This document shows positions 1 through 7,394 of a DNA stretch of 15,496 bases, one piece after another; within the stretch, counting starts at the first letter, position 1; every line of letters starts with the position of its first letter. The stretch covers positions 1-15,496 of the forward strand of contig JAKDMR010000016.1 in NCBI GenBank assembly GCA_030452275.1, given 5' to 3'. The notes beneath the pieces were generated by a model that worked only from the letters and a program-made list of their open reading frames with translations, had not been told where the DNA came from and did no database searches. Position numbers and translations under genes: made by a program. This stretch comes from Candidatus Nitrosocosmicus sp. GTDB taxonomy: Archaea; Thermoproteota; Nitrososphaeria; Nitrososphaerales; Nitrososphaeraceae.

Positions 1-936
1 TATATCATTATTGAAGTTATTTTTTCGAGTTAATTTATCATAAATTTTACCAATAATAGGAGCAAATATAACATTCACTATCAAGGTTGATCCCCCAATT
101 AGACCCGCGATTGAAGAGGTGATATCAAGTTCGACTTTGAGAAATAGAATGATGAAAGTAGAGACTAAATTCCAGGCTATTTGGAATCCAAGTAATGATA
201 ATCCTACATAAATCATATGTTTACTCAACATGATAGATTTGAGGGCATCAAAATTGATTGTGGATCTAGAAGTTTGATTGCGGGTTTTTTTGTTCAGATC
301 AAAGAATTTAAAAAAAATGAAAACTTTTTTGTGAAAGGAATAATTAGATGGATTATTGGAGCTGTCATAATTTTTTATCTGTAAAGCGTATAGCAAAAAC
401 AATCCACTAAGTATTCCCAATATTCCACTGATCACTAGACTTGTCCTCCACCCAATTACCTCAGAAATGAGGATCCATCCAAATATTCCAATAATCCCAC
501 CTAATGAATGGGCGGAATTTAAAATTCCAACACCCAGCCCATCTGATCCTTTCCCCAAATATTTTGAGATGAGGATAACACTAGGACCAAAGAAAAACGC
601 CATCCCAACTCCTACTAGGAATCTTAGAATTACCATTTGGTATAACTCTGAACTCAATCCTGAAAGAAGAGAAGATACAGACAGCAACATTGTTCCAAAA
701 AATATCATAAATTTTGCATCGTATTTTGCCGAGAGTATTCCTGCAGGAATCTGAAAAAGGCCAATCCCTATTAGAAATCCGGAAGTTACCAATCCCAGCA
801 TTGAAACATCCTGTTTAAAATCACTCAAGATTAAATAAAAAATAGAAGAAATGTTAAACCAATTTACGGCGTATATGACCCTAGCAAGTATTATGGACGT
901 AACAGGAAGAGAAAATACTTGTTTGAAGGAAGACAT
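1..936 (-). CDS. Major facilitator superfamily transporter, C-terminus off the left edge
   Basis: This frame is open from an ATG at 936 to the left edge, giving 312 residues with no stop. Eight hydrophobic segments can be seen, at about residues 13-36, 45-68, 75-95, 100-125, 136-160, 168-187, 239-265 and 275-297. A long polar loop (188-238) separates helices 6 and 7, as in 12-helix MFS carriers. The loop after helix 2 (PAGILSAKYDAKF) is a degenerate MFS motif A, and helix 4 holds RFLVGVGMAFFFGPS. A full protein would be about 400 residues, so about four helices lie outside the window. The substrate cannot be read from the sequence. The only upstream alternative is a TTG at 942, since a stop follows at 949-951. 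The family is clear and the function is unknown. Confidence 0.88.
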   Translation of the reverse strand, partial: MSSFKQVFSLPVTSIILARVIYAVNWFNISSIFYLILSDFKQDVSMLGLVTSGFLIGIGLFQIPAGILSAKYDAKFMIFFGTMLLSVSSLLSGLSSELYQMVILRFLVGVGMAFFFGPSVILISKYLGKGSDGLGVGILNSAHSLGGIIGIFGWILISEVIGWRTSLVISGILGILSGLFLLYALQIKNYDSSNNPSNYSFHKKVFIFFKFFDLNKKTRNQTSRSTINFDALKSIMLSKHMIYVGLSLLGFQIAWNLVSTFIILFLKVELDITSSIAGLIGGSTLIVNVIFAPIIGKIYDKLTRKNNFNNDI

Positions 937-1435
937 ACGCAAGTAAAACTAGGATTGACGCATTATTACTGTTCGGATCAACTATCGTTCAAAAAACCGC
1001 ATAATTTCAACCCGAGACTCGAAAATATACAAAATATGGTAACTACAACGGTTTTAGAAGATGCTATAGTCAATTTACCTTATTAATAATATCTCACATT
1101 CTGAAATTGAGTATAGTGCAATAGTCAGGTTTAGTATTTTGTTGTCAAACCTTTGATCCGCCCAGTCATGCTATATATCAATTTTTTAGTTACAGAATGA
1201 CCGCAAGCAACCAGTTATGTGGATAAATTTTCATGCTCCTTTTTATACAGTAATATGTCATACAATTCTGATACTATAATAGGTCGCCCAGAAGAGGTTC
1301 AGAATCTTAGTATGTGTTGGGATATAAAGTAAAGAATCTAGTTCAACATTTTTTAACATTATCACTAACCAATCACTACTAAATCATTTCTTGAGTAAGT
1401 TAAAGTACATATACAATACAAATTAAAATATTAGT
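937..1435. other. Intergenic region between divergent genes, no gene seen
   Basis: About 500 AT-rich bases separate the MFS gene (minus) from the zinc-ribbon gene (plus). I found only very short open frames, no tRNA-like arms and no substantial repeat. The region should hold the promoters of both genes. Only the one for the plus-strand gene, near 1406, is well placed. Confidence 0.5.
1406..1413 (+). promoter_or_regulatory. Archaeal TATA box for the zinc-ribbon gene
   Basis: The sequence tacatata is centred near 1410. A start point about 26 bases downstream falls on the ATG at 1436, so a leaderless transcript is predicted. No Shine-Dalgarno-like sequence lies in the A-rich stretch before the ATG, which agrees with this. 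Confidence 0.45.
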
Positions 1436-1654
1436 ATGGAATGCCCCACGTGTCAGAGCCAATTTCATTCTAACATGCGTAATACGCTTGTTGGGAAAAA
1501 TAAGAGAAATGTTAGTATTTTTGTGTATTTTCAAATATGTCCGGAATGTGATGAACCTATCGTCGGTATCAAAGAAGCTACTAGGGGAGAAGTATATATG
1601 AACCCCAATAATATTGAGGATTTAGTCCTATTGAGAAAAGAACTAAGAAGATGA
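1436..1654 (+). CDS. Small zinc-ribbon protein, 72 residues
   Basis: The protein has two CxxC knuckles, CPTC at residues 3-6 and CPEC at about 35-38, separated by a basic strand-rich stretch. This is a four-cysteine zinc ribbon. The second half, ending in a charged LLRKELRR tail, has no recognisable domain. The N-terminus resembles the zinc ribbon that precedes DUF4145-type domains in longer proteins, but no such domain follows here. It stands alone, with the MFS gene divergent upstream and the glutamine synthetase gene convergent downstream. The ATG start is supported by a TATA box 26 bases upstream. Zinc binding is likely. The partner (DNA, RNA or protein) is unknown. Confidence 0.72.
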   Translation: MECPTCQSQFHSNMRNTLVGKNKRNVSIFVYFQICPECDEPIVGIKEATRGEVYMNPNNIEDLVLLRKELRR

Positions 1655-1754
1655 ACGCATTGATATAAAATACAAGAATCAAATAGAGTTTACCCCTCAT
1701 CTTAAGTAGAGATATCTACAAAACAGCGTTCAATTCTATAGATATCGCAAACAG

Positions 1755-1794
1755 TAAAGATAAGAAAGAAACTGATTAAGAAATAATATTCTTA
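1755..1794 (-). terminator. Hairpin overlapping the glutamine synthetase stop codon, then a T-rich tract
   Basis: The arms TAAGAA (1777-1782) and TTCTTA (1789-1794) are perfect inverted repeats with a 6-base loop. The right arm contains the TAA stop codon. Read on the minus strand, the hairpin is followed by a T-rich run (TTTCTTTCTTATCTTT). Archaeal termination depends mainly on such T-rich runs, so this is a plausible 3' end. The stem is short and A/T-rich. Confidence 0.4.
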
Positions 1795-3264
1795 GACATC
1801 ATAGTAAAACATGAATTGATTTATAACTGATTCATCGTTACCTATTTCCAATATTTCCTTATTTTTAAGATCCGAATACGTCCTGATTAAATCATGGTGA
1901 AAACAAAGGTTTAGATAATTCGAATCACTTTTCAACGAAGATAATGCCTCCTCCAAACTACCCGGAAGAACGCCTATTCCAAGATCTTTCCTCCTTGAGT
2001 CGGACATCTTGTAAATGTCTTCACTAACCGGATTTCCGGGTTCAATTTTTCTATTTATTCCGTCCAATCCTGCTGCAACTATAGCAGAGAAAGCAAGATA
2101 TGGATTTGCGGAAGGGTCGGGGGCTCGGTACTCGATTCTTTTTGAGTCTGAACTCTTTTTTTCGTTGACTGGGAGTCTAACTACAGCAGATCTATTTCCC
2201 CTAGCCCATGCAATATAAACCGGCGCTTCAAATCCAGGTATAATCCTTTTATACGAATTAACGGTTGGAGTTACTATCGCCGACAATGATCTGGCATGAT
2301 CCAAAATGCCGCCGATGAAATATCGCCCAGTTTGGCTCAATTCGGCATAATCATCAGACTCGTCATAAAATAAATTGGCATTCTTACCTGCTGATTTTGT
2401 CCATAAACTTATACTTATGTGCATACCCGATCCATTGTCACTATTTTCATTGTTCAGAGGGTCAAAAATTGGCTTCGGCATAAAATTTGCGATCTTGTTA
2501 TATTTTTTTGCTACATTTCTAACTACATCTTTATAAATCTGAACGTTGTCGGCGGATTGAGTCAAATAATCATGCATAAAATTGATTTCAATTTGGCCAC
2601 TACTAGCCACTTCGTGATTCATATTTGTGACATTGATATCATAATATTTTTTCAATATGTTAGCTACCTCAAACCTAAATTCAATCAAAGAGTCTTGAAA
2701 AGTAGGAACATCATATCCAGATTTTTTACGAATAGGATATTTCCCAATTCCATATTGTTCTGAAGACAGGATTGACACATCTTTTGCACGATCCTGCCCG
2801 GTTACCTTATTACCTCCATGGTTATTCTTTCCCATATCAAATATTATTTGATCAAACACAAAGCATTCAACTTCAGCACCTATTTGGCATGCAATCTGAC
2901 TCACTGCTAGGTGATCCTCAAGAGTTTGTGAAACGCTTCGTGGATCTTTTCGAGATCTACCTTGATCAAATCCATTGTAAACATCAGCAATCACGGTCAT
3001 TATATCATAACTTGACAAAGGGATTTTTCTTAATGTTTTTCTATCAGGAAACAGCATCATATCAGACTCGTCTATAGTTGAAAAACCATTTACTGAAGAA
3101 CCATCCAACCCTATCCCTTTTCTAAAAACATCCTGAATCAACTCTTTATCGATTTGAATATATTTTGCTAGAAACTTGCCTATGAGATCAGTATATCTTA
3201 TTTGCATAAAGTCTCGATCGGCAGATTCAGCAGTAATTCTCCCGGTCATAGTAGCATCATTCAA
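1792..3264 (-). CDS. glnA: Glutamine synthetase, type I, divergent paralogue
   Basis: Glutamine synthetase joins ammonia to glutamate using ATP, in a cytoplasmic dodecamer. The 490 residues cover both domains: the beta-grasp region with DGSS at 54-57, then the catalytic barrel. Expected metal and substrate residues are present: E131 and E133, E218 and E226 (HEVASSGQIEINF), H282 in GSGMH, R340 in NSYKR, E346 in PGFEAP, R358 in NRSA, and E378 and R380 (RIEYRAPDPSANPY). Two features are odd. The usual GMHxH motif reads GMHIS, so the second histidine is Ser284. About seven extra residues (PLNNENS) precede DNGSGMH. This suggests a paralogue rather than the main assimilatory enzyme, or a shifted substrate. 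Tyr418 lies near the place of the bacterial adenylylation tyrosine. The TTG start at 3264 is chosen because GAGGGAG lies 6-7 bases upstream. An ATG at 3249 would give 485 residues but sits too far from that site. Confidence 0.9.
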   Translation of the reverse strand: MNDATMTGRITAESADRDFMQIRYTDLIGKFLAKYIQIDKELIQDVFRKGIGLDGSSVNGFSTIDESDMMLFPDRKTLRKIPLSSYDIMTVIADVYNGFDQGRSRKDPRSVSQTLEDHLAVSQIACQIGAEVECFVFDQIIFDMGKNNHGGNKVTGQDRAKDVSILSSEQYGIGKYPIRKKSGYDVPTFQDSLIEFRFEVANILKKYYDINVTNMNHEVASSGQIEINFMHDYLTQSADNVQIYKDVVRNVAKKYNKIANFMPKPIFDPLNNENSDNGSGMHISISLWTKSAGKNANLFYDESDDYAELSQTGRYFIGGILDHARSLSAIVTPTVNSYKRIIPGFEAPVYIAWARGNRSAVVRLPVNEKKSSDSKRIEYRAPDPSANPYLAFSAIVAAGLDGINRKIEPGNPVSEDIYKMSDSRRKDLGIGVLPGSLEEALSSLKSDSNYLNLCFHHDLIRTYSDLKNKEILEIGNDESVINQFMFYYDV

Positions 3265-3270
3265 AAAACT

Positions 3271-3310
3271 TCTCCCTCAATAACCATAATACTTTATAGG
3301 ATAAATAATT
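3271..3310 (-). promoter_or_regulatory. TATA-like box and Shine-Dalgarno site of the glutamine synthetase gene
   Basis: On the minus strand the sequence GAGGGAG (3278-3272) matches the 3' end of archaeal 16S rRNA and sits 6-7 bases before the TTG at 3264. It is the only strong ribosome binding site noticed in the window, and it decides the start. AT-rich TATA candidates (cctataaag near 3300-3292, ttatttat near 3310-3303) lie just upstream and would give a very short leader. Confidence 0.5.
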
Positions 3311-3645
3311 TTATCAAGTTTGTTTGCTGCATGAGATAGAAGAAATTTAGTTACACTGATTATTTGGAGTAGAATAACAATAGTATTAATTAACTTGGAG
3401 TTAGGTGTTACACCAAAGGTAAATTAAAGGTTCCACAAGAAAACCAAAGTCCAATTGTGGCTATGGAGATAAATTATTACATGGATTATAACAACAATAT
3501 GGAATCACCGCGACTATTGGCTCTGTCTGGAAATCAATCATCTTGTATAAATTAGATTTTGTTGGAACAAATCGTTGTTTCTACTCACTGGGCCACTGAC
3601 AAAAGAAAGGTCATTTAGGGGAACCAGAGGTTCATTTAGTCGAAA
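3311..3645. other. Intergenic region upstream of the glutamine synthetase gene
   Basis: No gene is seen in these 335 bases. An 11-base odd-centred palindrome, GGTGTTACACC, lies at 3404-3414, about 140 bases upstream of the glutamine synthetase start. A looser dyad, CCACAA ... TTGTGG, begins near 3433. Either could be a regulator site for the synthetase gene, but a single copy proves nothing. Confidence 0.3.
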
Positions 3646-4293
3646 CTATGGAAAAATGCGTTGTCCTGTGTACCTGTCAATGATGATAATTGCCTTAGTA
3701 GGACAAGTTTTGGCTGCATCAAGTATAGTTTCAAAATCTTCAGCTGTTTCTGAAATCACTATCGCTTTTGGATTTATTCGTCTGTTCTTCTCAACTACAA
3801 AAACCTTTGGAGCAAGCGTTTCACAACTTCCGAAAGCTAAGCAGAGTGATGGCTCGACAATTATATGGTATCGACTTTCTAATAAAGCATTATTCTTTCC
3901 TAACAATGTAGTCTCATGTTCAACATTTAATCTACTTTCAAAATCTGCGTCGACTTCATTGTCGTAACTTGCAGTCTGACTGTCCAAATCATCTGAGATA
4001 GTATTCACTTGCCAATTATTTCGATTAGAAGTTGGATTACCTTCACGATTTTGATCAGATTGGTCTAATTTTCTTGGACGCTCTCCACCAAGAGTTTCAT
4101 CGTATTGTTGCCTTTTTCCTGGATCGGATAGAATTTCAAACGCGATATTAATATTCTTCATGATATCATCAGAAACTGTGGAATTCCTATCGGGATGATA
4201 TCTCCTTGCAAGGCGTCTAAACGCACTTTTTATCTCCCGCTGATTGGCATATCGTGATATCTCCAGGACCTCGTAATAATTAGCATCATCCAA
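3646..4293 (-). CDS. DnaJ-ferredoxin fusion protein (DnaJ-Fer)
   Basis: The 215 residues combine two domains. Residues 5-70 are a J-domain with the HPD motif at 33-35, which stimulates DnaK ATPase activity. Residues 71-140 are a polar, acidic linker. Residues 141-215 are a single-cluster ferredoxin. Its cysteines are C151, C157 and C197 (C197-P198). The place of the usual second cysteine is Phe154 (CLAFGSC), a pattern typical of [3Fe-4S] ferredoxins. The zinc-finger and substrate-binding domains of true DnaJ are absent. DnaJ-Fer proteins are known in Thaumarchaeota and in plant and algal chloroplasts, and transfer between these groups has been proposed. A role linking redox state or Fe-S status to chaperone recruitment is inference. 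The start is TTG at 4293, because a stop lies at 4303-4305 and no ATG precedes the J-domain. The gene stands alone. Confidence 0.88.
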   Translation of the reverse strand: MDDANYYEVLEISRYANQREIKSAFRRLARRYHPDRNSTVSDDIMKNINIAFEILSDPGKRQQYDETLGGERPRKLDQSDQNREGNPTSNRNNWQVNTISDDLDSQTASYDNEVDADFESRLNVEHETTLLGKNNALLESRYHIIVEPSLCLAFGSCETLAPKVFVVEKNRRINPKAIVISETAEDFETILDAAKTCPTKAIIIIDRYTGQRIFP

Positions 4294-4324
4294 CCAGTTT
4301 TTCTAAATAACATATCTTTTCAAT

Positions 4325-4336
4325 TTTATATATACA
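4325..4336 (-). promoter_or_regulatory. TATA box of the DnaJ-Fer gene
   Basis: The minus strand carries tgtatatataaa centred near 4331, a strong match to archaeal TATA boxes. Transcription starting about 26 bases downstream gives a leader of about 12 bases before the TTG at 4293. That leader shows no Shine-Dalgarno match. Confidence 0.55.
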
Positions 4337-5267
4337 TACTTGAATGTTTTTACAGGTCTAGTCACTAGATCTATTGCGTAATTAGCACCAAACGAAAAAT
4401 CATCATAAACTTAGCAAATATCATCTGAATTACAGATATAACATTATAGTTTTTACAAGTAATTGTCGTTATTCCACAAAATGTTAAGGGCCGTCTAATT
4501 ACGCAAGAGATCTACTATGATCAACAGGTTTGATATGAATTGCAGATGGAAATAAAGATGGAAATAAAGATGGAAATAAAGATGGAAATAGAATCGGCAT
4601 ATTTGTAATCATGAAGATAACAAACAAATTTCGATCATTATAAGTGCTTTCCTATATCAATAGAATAATAATTTATCAAATTCTTTTAATAACAATCCAT
4701 TTATCATTATTATCCAAATATACCAAACTGTTAGAAAGGCCGACTAGAGAAATTAGGAGATGAGATAGAATTTTTTACATAATGAAAGCGAATTAAAATA
4801 AAGTAATTGTTTCAGACCTTATAAATTCTTTATAATCGACCTTTATTTTAGAATTTGTCATTTGAGGCTTAATCGGATCTAATTTCTTCTGTAGCCAGAC
4901 AAATTCAATTTTATTGGATTTGAGTATTATTACAAGCGATATGATACTAGAGTATTGGAAACAGATTTAGACAATTATATTAAATTTGCAAAGGAGCAGA
5001 TTACAACAATCATAATCATACTCGAACCCGCTTTAAGAAAGTTTATTATCATATTTCTTTACGAAGGACTATTCAATTCTCCATTTCATAATTAAATGAT
5101 TCAGAATGGATTTTCAATAATTTAGGCTCTAAATACAAGTATTACAGAGTGTCATTATTTTGATTGAATTATATATTGATGAGGAAGCAGTATTGTTCAA
5201 ATTCAAATAATATTCAATCTGATTTTGGATCGCTTCTCTCAACCAAAAGATTATTCAATACCAATTA
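4337..5267. other. Gene-poor AT-rich intergenic region
   Basis: More than 900 bases hold no convincing gene. The region contains the 12-bp tandem repeat at 4544-4591. It also has one stop-free frame on the plus strand at 4895-5095 (66 codons, no ATG), whose start reads KFNFIGFEYYYKRYD and slightly recalls the FxFLGF motif of group II intron reverse transcriptases. That could be a decayed remnant or chance. Confidence 0.4.
4544..4591. repeat. 12-bp tandem repeat, four copies
   Basis: The unit agatggaaataa is repeated four times head to tail (4544-4555, 4556-4567, 4568-4579, 4580-4591). Only the last base of the fourth copy differs. Because 12 is a multiple of three, one frame reads DGNK repeated and another reads MEIK repeated. 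Both frames are short and neither lies in a credible gene. It is probably a replication-slippage repeat, or the relic of a low-complexity coding region. Confidence 0.85.
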
Positions 5268-5277
5268 CCTATATATA
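5268..5277 (+). promoter_or_regulatory. TATA-like box upstream of the small membrane zinc-ribbon gene
   Basis: The sequence cctatatata lies 15-24 bases before the ATG at 5292. This is slightly too close for a leaderless start at the usual 26-base spacing. A second candidate (attattcaata, near 5250-5260) would give a leader of about 10 bases. Confidence 0.35.
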
Positions 5278-5291
5278 CATGAAATCGAACT

Positions 5292-5525
5292 ATGGTAAAA
5301 TACGGAAACTCCGGCAGGCATAGAAGGGGTATATTATCACGCGTCGTAGGATACATAATGATTGGTTTTATCATCCCCTTTGTTTTGAAGAGGATTCAAC
5401 ATCGCATAATAAAAGAACAAATGTCAAGATGTAACCGGTGCAATAGAAAAATGGATATGATAAAAAAGAATGAATACTATTGTAAATATTGTAAGATCAT
5501 TAGTATCGATGATGCGGACACATAA
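5292..5525 (+). CDS. Small single-helix membrane protein with C-terminal zinc ribbon
   Basis: The protein has 77 residues. A basic N-terminus (about 1-17, GRHRRG) is followed by one hydrophobic segment (about 18-33, VVGYIMIGFIIPFVLK). A basic stretch comes next, then two knuckles, CNRC at about 47-50 and CKYC at about 64-67, typical of a zinc ribbon. The tail is acidic. The positive charges on both sides of the helix do not settle its orientation. A membrane-tethered zinc-binding module with a cytosolic ribbon is a reasonable guess. It has no same-strand neighbours. The family is not recognised. Confidence 0.6.
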   Translation: MVKYGNSGRHRRGILSRVVGYIMIGFIIPFVLKRIQHRIIKEQMSRCNRCNRKMDMIKKNEYYCKYCKIISIDDADT

Positions 5526-5689
5526 CTAGTAGAGGCAGACATATTTTTACACTTTATTTATTACCAATGTATCATATAGAGTTTCAAGTTAAGCACCTCC
5601 TAGTTTTTTCAAATCCCCTTTTATTCTGATTGTCGAGAAGATGCTGCGACTCTTTCATATTAGGAAAATATGAGGATAGGACAAAATAG

Positions 5690-5734
5690 TCAAATATAAG
5701 AAAGAAAAATAAAGAATAAGAGTCATCTTTATTT
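5690..5734 (-). terminator. Hairpin plus T-rich tract right after the 81-residue gene
   Basis: The arms AAATAAAGA (5707-5715) and TCTTTATTT (5726-5734) are perfect 9-base inverted repeats with a 10-base loop. They directly abut the stop codon at 5735-5737. Read on the minus strand, the second arm runs into TTCTTTCTTATATTTG, a T-rich tract. It fits a transcription end for the gene at 5735-5980. Confidence 0.5.
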
Positions 5735-5980
5735 CTACGACACTGATTTTGTTGTTCGAGATTTTAAATCATAATTTATGTTAAACATGGTTATTATATC
5801 GCGGAAGTTTTCATTTGGTGAAAATCTACAAAGTGTGATCCAGCTTCCACGAAGGTGCATTTTGATTTCACATATGCCACTTAAAGGAGGTGTAAAAGAT
5901 TCCACATCAAACCGTCGTCTTAATTTTTCTTCTAATTTAGCCCTTATGGGATCATCAGCCAGGATCAAAATTTTTTGCAT
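5735..5980 (-). CDS. Hypothetical protein, 81 residues
   Basis: No family is recognised. The protein starts MQKILILADDPIRAKLEEKL from an ATG at 5980, then has a basic stretch (RRRFDVE), a middle with predicted strands (CEIKMHLRGSWITLCRF) and a short polar tail. The first 25 residues have the strand-turn-acidic-helix look of a receiver domain, but it is too short to be one. Reasons to call it real are the ATG start and the hairpin with T-rich tract directly after the stop. A competing frame on the plus strand (5778-6008) overlaps it and looks less protein-like. The gene lies 189 bases downstream of the PsbP-like gene on the same strand. Confidence 0.5.
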   Translation of the reverse strand: MQKILILADDPIRAKLEEKLRRRFDVESFTPPLSGICEIKMHLRGSWITLCRFSPNENFRDIITMFNINYDLKSRTTKSVS

Positions 5981-6169
5981 GTTATATTTTAGAAATTGTC
6001 AACGATAGAATAAAGAGTAGAGTGATATAAAAAATCCTTGTCTGAATATCTTTTGAAATGCTGAAACACAATGATGGTTGATTCTTAGCAATGGGAGCAA
6101 TGATGCAACATGAATCTATTCTCTATAAATAATTTCCTACGATTTACAATAGAAGTAGAACAGACATTG

Positions 6170-6754
6170 TTACTCAATTCTTAAGGAATCAACCATAGAG
6201 ATAATTTTCATGATGTTTTGCGATTTTTCTGCTTCCCCAATTGCATGGCCTACTACAAACGCGTTTGAATCATCAACAAATAAAATTTGTGTTTGTAAGT
6301 ACGGATCGCTTGTAGAAGTAACATTATATTTTGACTCACTCATACTACTGAGTGAAATTGAAAGGCTATTTGACAATTTGATTGTAGGATCCGACAGTGA
6401 TGAACTCCTCGTTAAGTCGGTATATTTTTCAATGGGCACAGGGAAAGGAAGTAATTCGGACAATATTAAGAATGAAGATCCGTCCATAGATTGTAGGAGT
6501 AACAAAACTATAGGTTCAACAAGTTTAGGATCGTGGTTCATCCCACGATCCATGCCATCCTTTTCTCCAAGCATTGGATCAACATATTCTTTAGTAGTTA
6601 CCTTCCAATCCGATGGATACTGAAAAGTAATTCCTGCAAGCGGATCTTGAAATGTGTTTTTTGTTACATTTGTTTGGCCCAAGACTACTGTAAAAATAAA
6701 AAGAAATGTAATAAAAAACAAGATGAAAGGGAGTATAGCGATTTTTGTCAACAA
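6170..6754 (-). CDS. Secreted or membrane-anchored PsbP-like protein
   Basis: The 194-residue protein begins with a hydrophobic signal or anchor segment (about 5-25, IAILPFILFFITFLFIFTVV) followed by LGQTNVTKN, so it is probably exported or tethered outside. After it comes DPLAGITFQYPSDWKV (about 38-53), the hallmark start of PsbP/DUF1795-like domains. The C-terminus (KIISMVDSLRIE) also fits this family, which is common among secreted thaumarchaeal proteins of unknown role. No cysteines or catalytic residues stand out. The start must be a TTG, at 6754 or 6751, because a stop lies at 6761-6763 and no ATG occurs before the signal segment. No good Shine-Dalgarno or TATA element was found. The link to the PsbP superfamily is from motif recognition only. 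Confidence 0.72.
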   Translation of the reverse strand: MLTKIAILPFILFFITFLFIFTVVLGQTNVTKNTFQDPLAGITFQYPSDWKVTTKEYVDPMLGEKDGMDRGMNHDPKLVEPIVLLLLQSMDGSSFLILSELLPFPVPIEKYTDLTRSSSLSDPTIKLSNSLSISLSSMSESKYNVTSTSDPYLQTQILFVDDSNAFVVGHAIGEAEKSQNIMKIISMVDSLRIE

Positions 6755-7361
6755 TACAGGTTACCTAAAGACAGGTATTACCTATTCTTTACGATACCTA
6801 TTTGGATATCATCCTAATGCGATATTTTTCCATTATTTTGAAATCCAACTAAAAGAAACCAGTATTGTACAAGCATTTAGTTTGAAGTTCTTTCACCGTT
6901 TCAATCAAAAGGCATTGAAAAAATCATATCCAAAATACGCACACTCAATCACCCAAAATATGAGATTTGGAGGAGGATTGTAGAATTAGCAATTAAATCC
7001 AAAGAGATATAGATTATCTTTCTTAACATGGTAAGAGTACTGGCAACATAGATCTCCAATGGAATAAACATTGCAAATACAATAGGATATAGAGATGTTA
7101 GGACGTCCACTCCCTAAACTAAGTAAAAAGATATAGACAACCCGTGAAGATTACCGTTTGATACCGAACTGACCTTAAAATCTTTTAAAAAAAGAGGATT
7201 GAAAGGTTGAGACAAAATTTACCTGTCAACGCCATACTCATCTACGTAGCTTTGAAGTAACCCTTCGAAGCAAGAATAAGTAGCGGGATGTCTTGTACTC
7301 TATTCATACAATTTAGGATATCCAAGATATAATGACAAGATATTCACAATGTGCTAAAATT
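6755..7361. other. Intergenic region upstream of cdc48
   Basis: About 600 bases lie between the PsbP-like start (minus) and the cdc48 promoter. A plus-strand frame extends out of the PsbP-like gene to 6983, but its sequence is not convincing as protein. No RNA gene or repeat was found. Confidence 0.4.
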
Positions 7362-7371
7362 ACCTTTAAAT
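7362..7371 (+). promoter_or_regulatory. TATA box of cdc48, deciding the start codon
   Basis: The sequence cctttaaatc is centred near 7367. A start point about 27 bases downstream falls at 7394, right before the ATG at 7395. This favours a leaderless transcript starting there over the upstream in-frame ATG at 7332. Confidence 0.45.
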
Positions 7372-7394
7372 CGCCCGTTGTTTTTTACAAAACC

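Noticed and set aside
467..754. Plus-strand open frame of 95 codons
   Set aside because: It lies antisense inside the MFS transporter gene, which is open through the whole region with clear membrane helices.
2419..3077. Two plus-strand open frames within the glutamine synthetase region
   Set aside because: They are antisense to a well-conserved glutamine synthetase and show no domain of their own.
4895..5095. Stop-free frame resembling a group II intron reverse-transcriptase fragment
   Set aside because: The likeness rests on one short motif. There is no ATG, no catalytic YADD motif and no intron domain V nearby.
5778..6008. Plus-strand frame of 76 codons opposite the 81-residue gene
   Set aside because: The minus-strand frame has a better start and a hairpin terminator at its stop. 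The GGAGGTG at 5886-5892 is part of its coding sequence (TPP) rather than a ribosome site.
6654..6983. Plus-strand frame of 109 codons running past the PsbP-like gene
   Set aside because: Its first third is antisense to the signal peptide of the PsbP-like protein. The rest has no recognisable motif, though QNMRFGGG briefly looked like a transposase tail.
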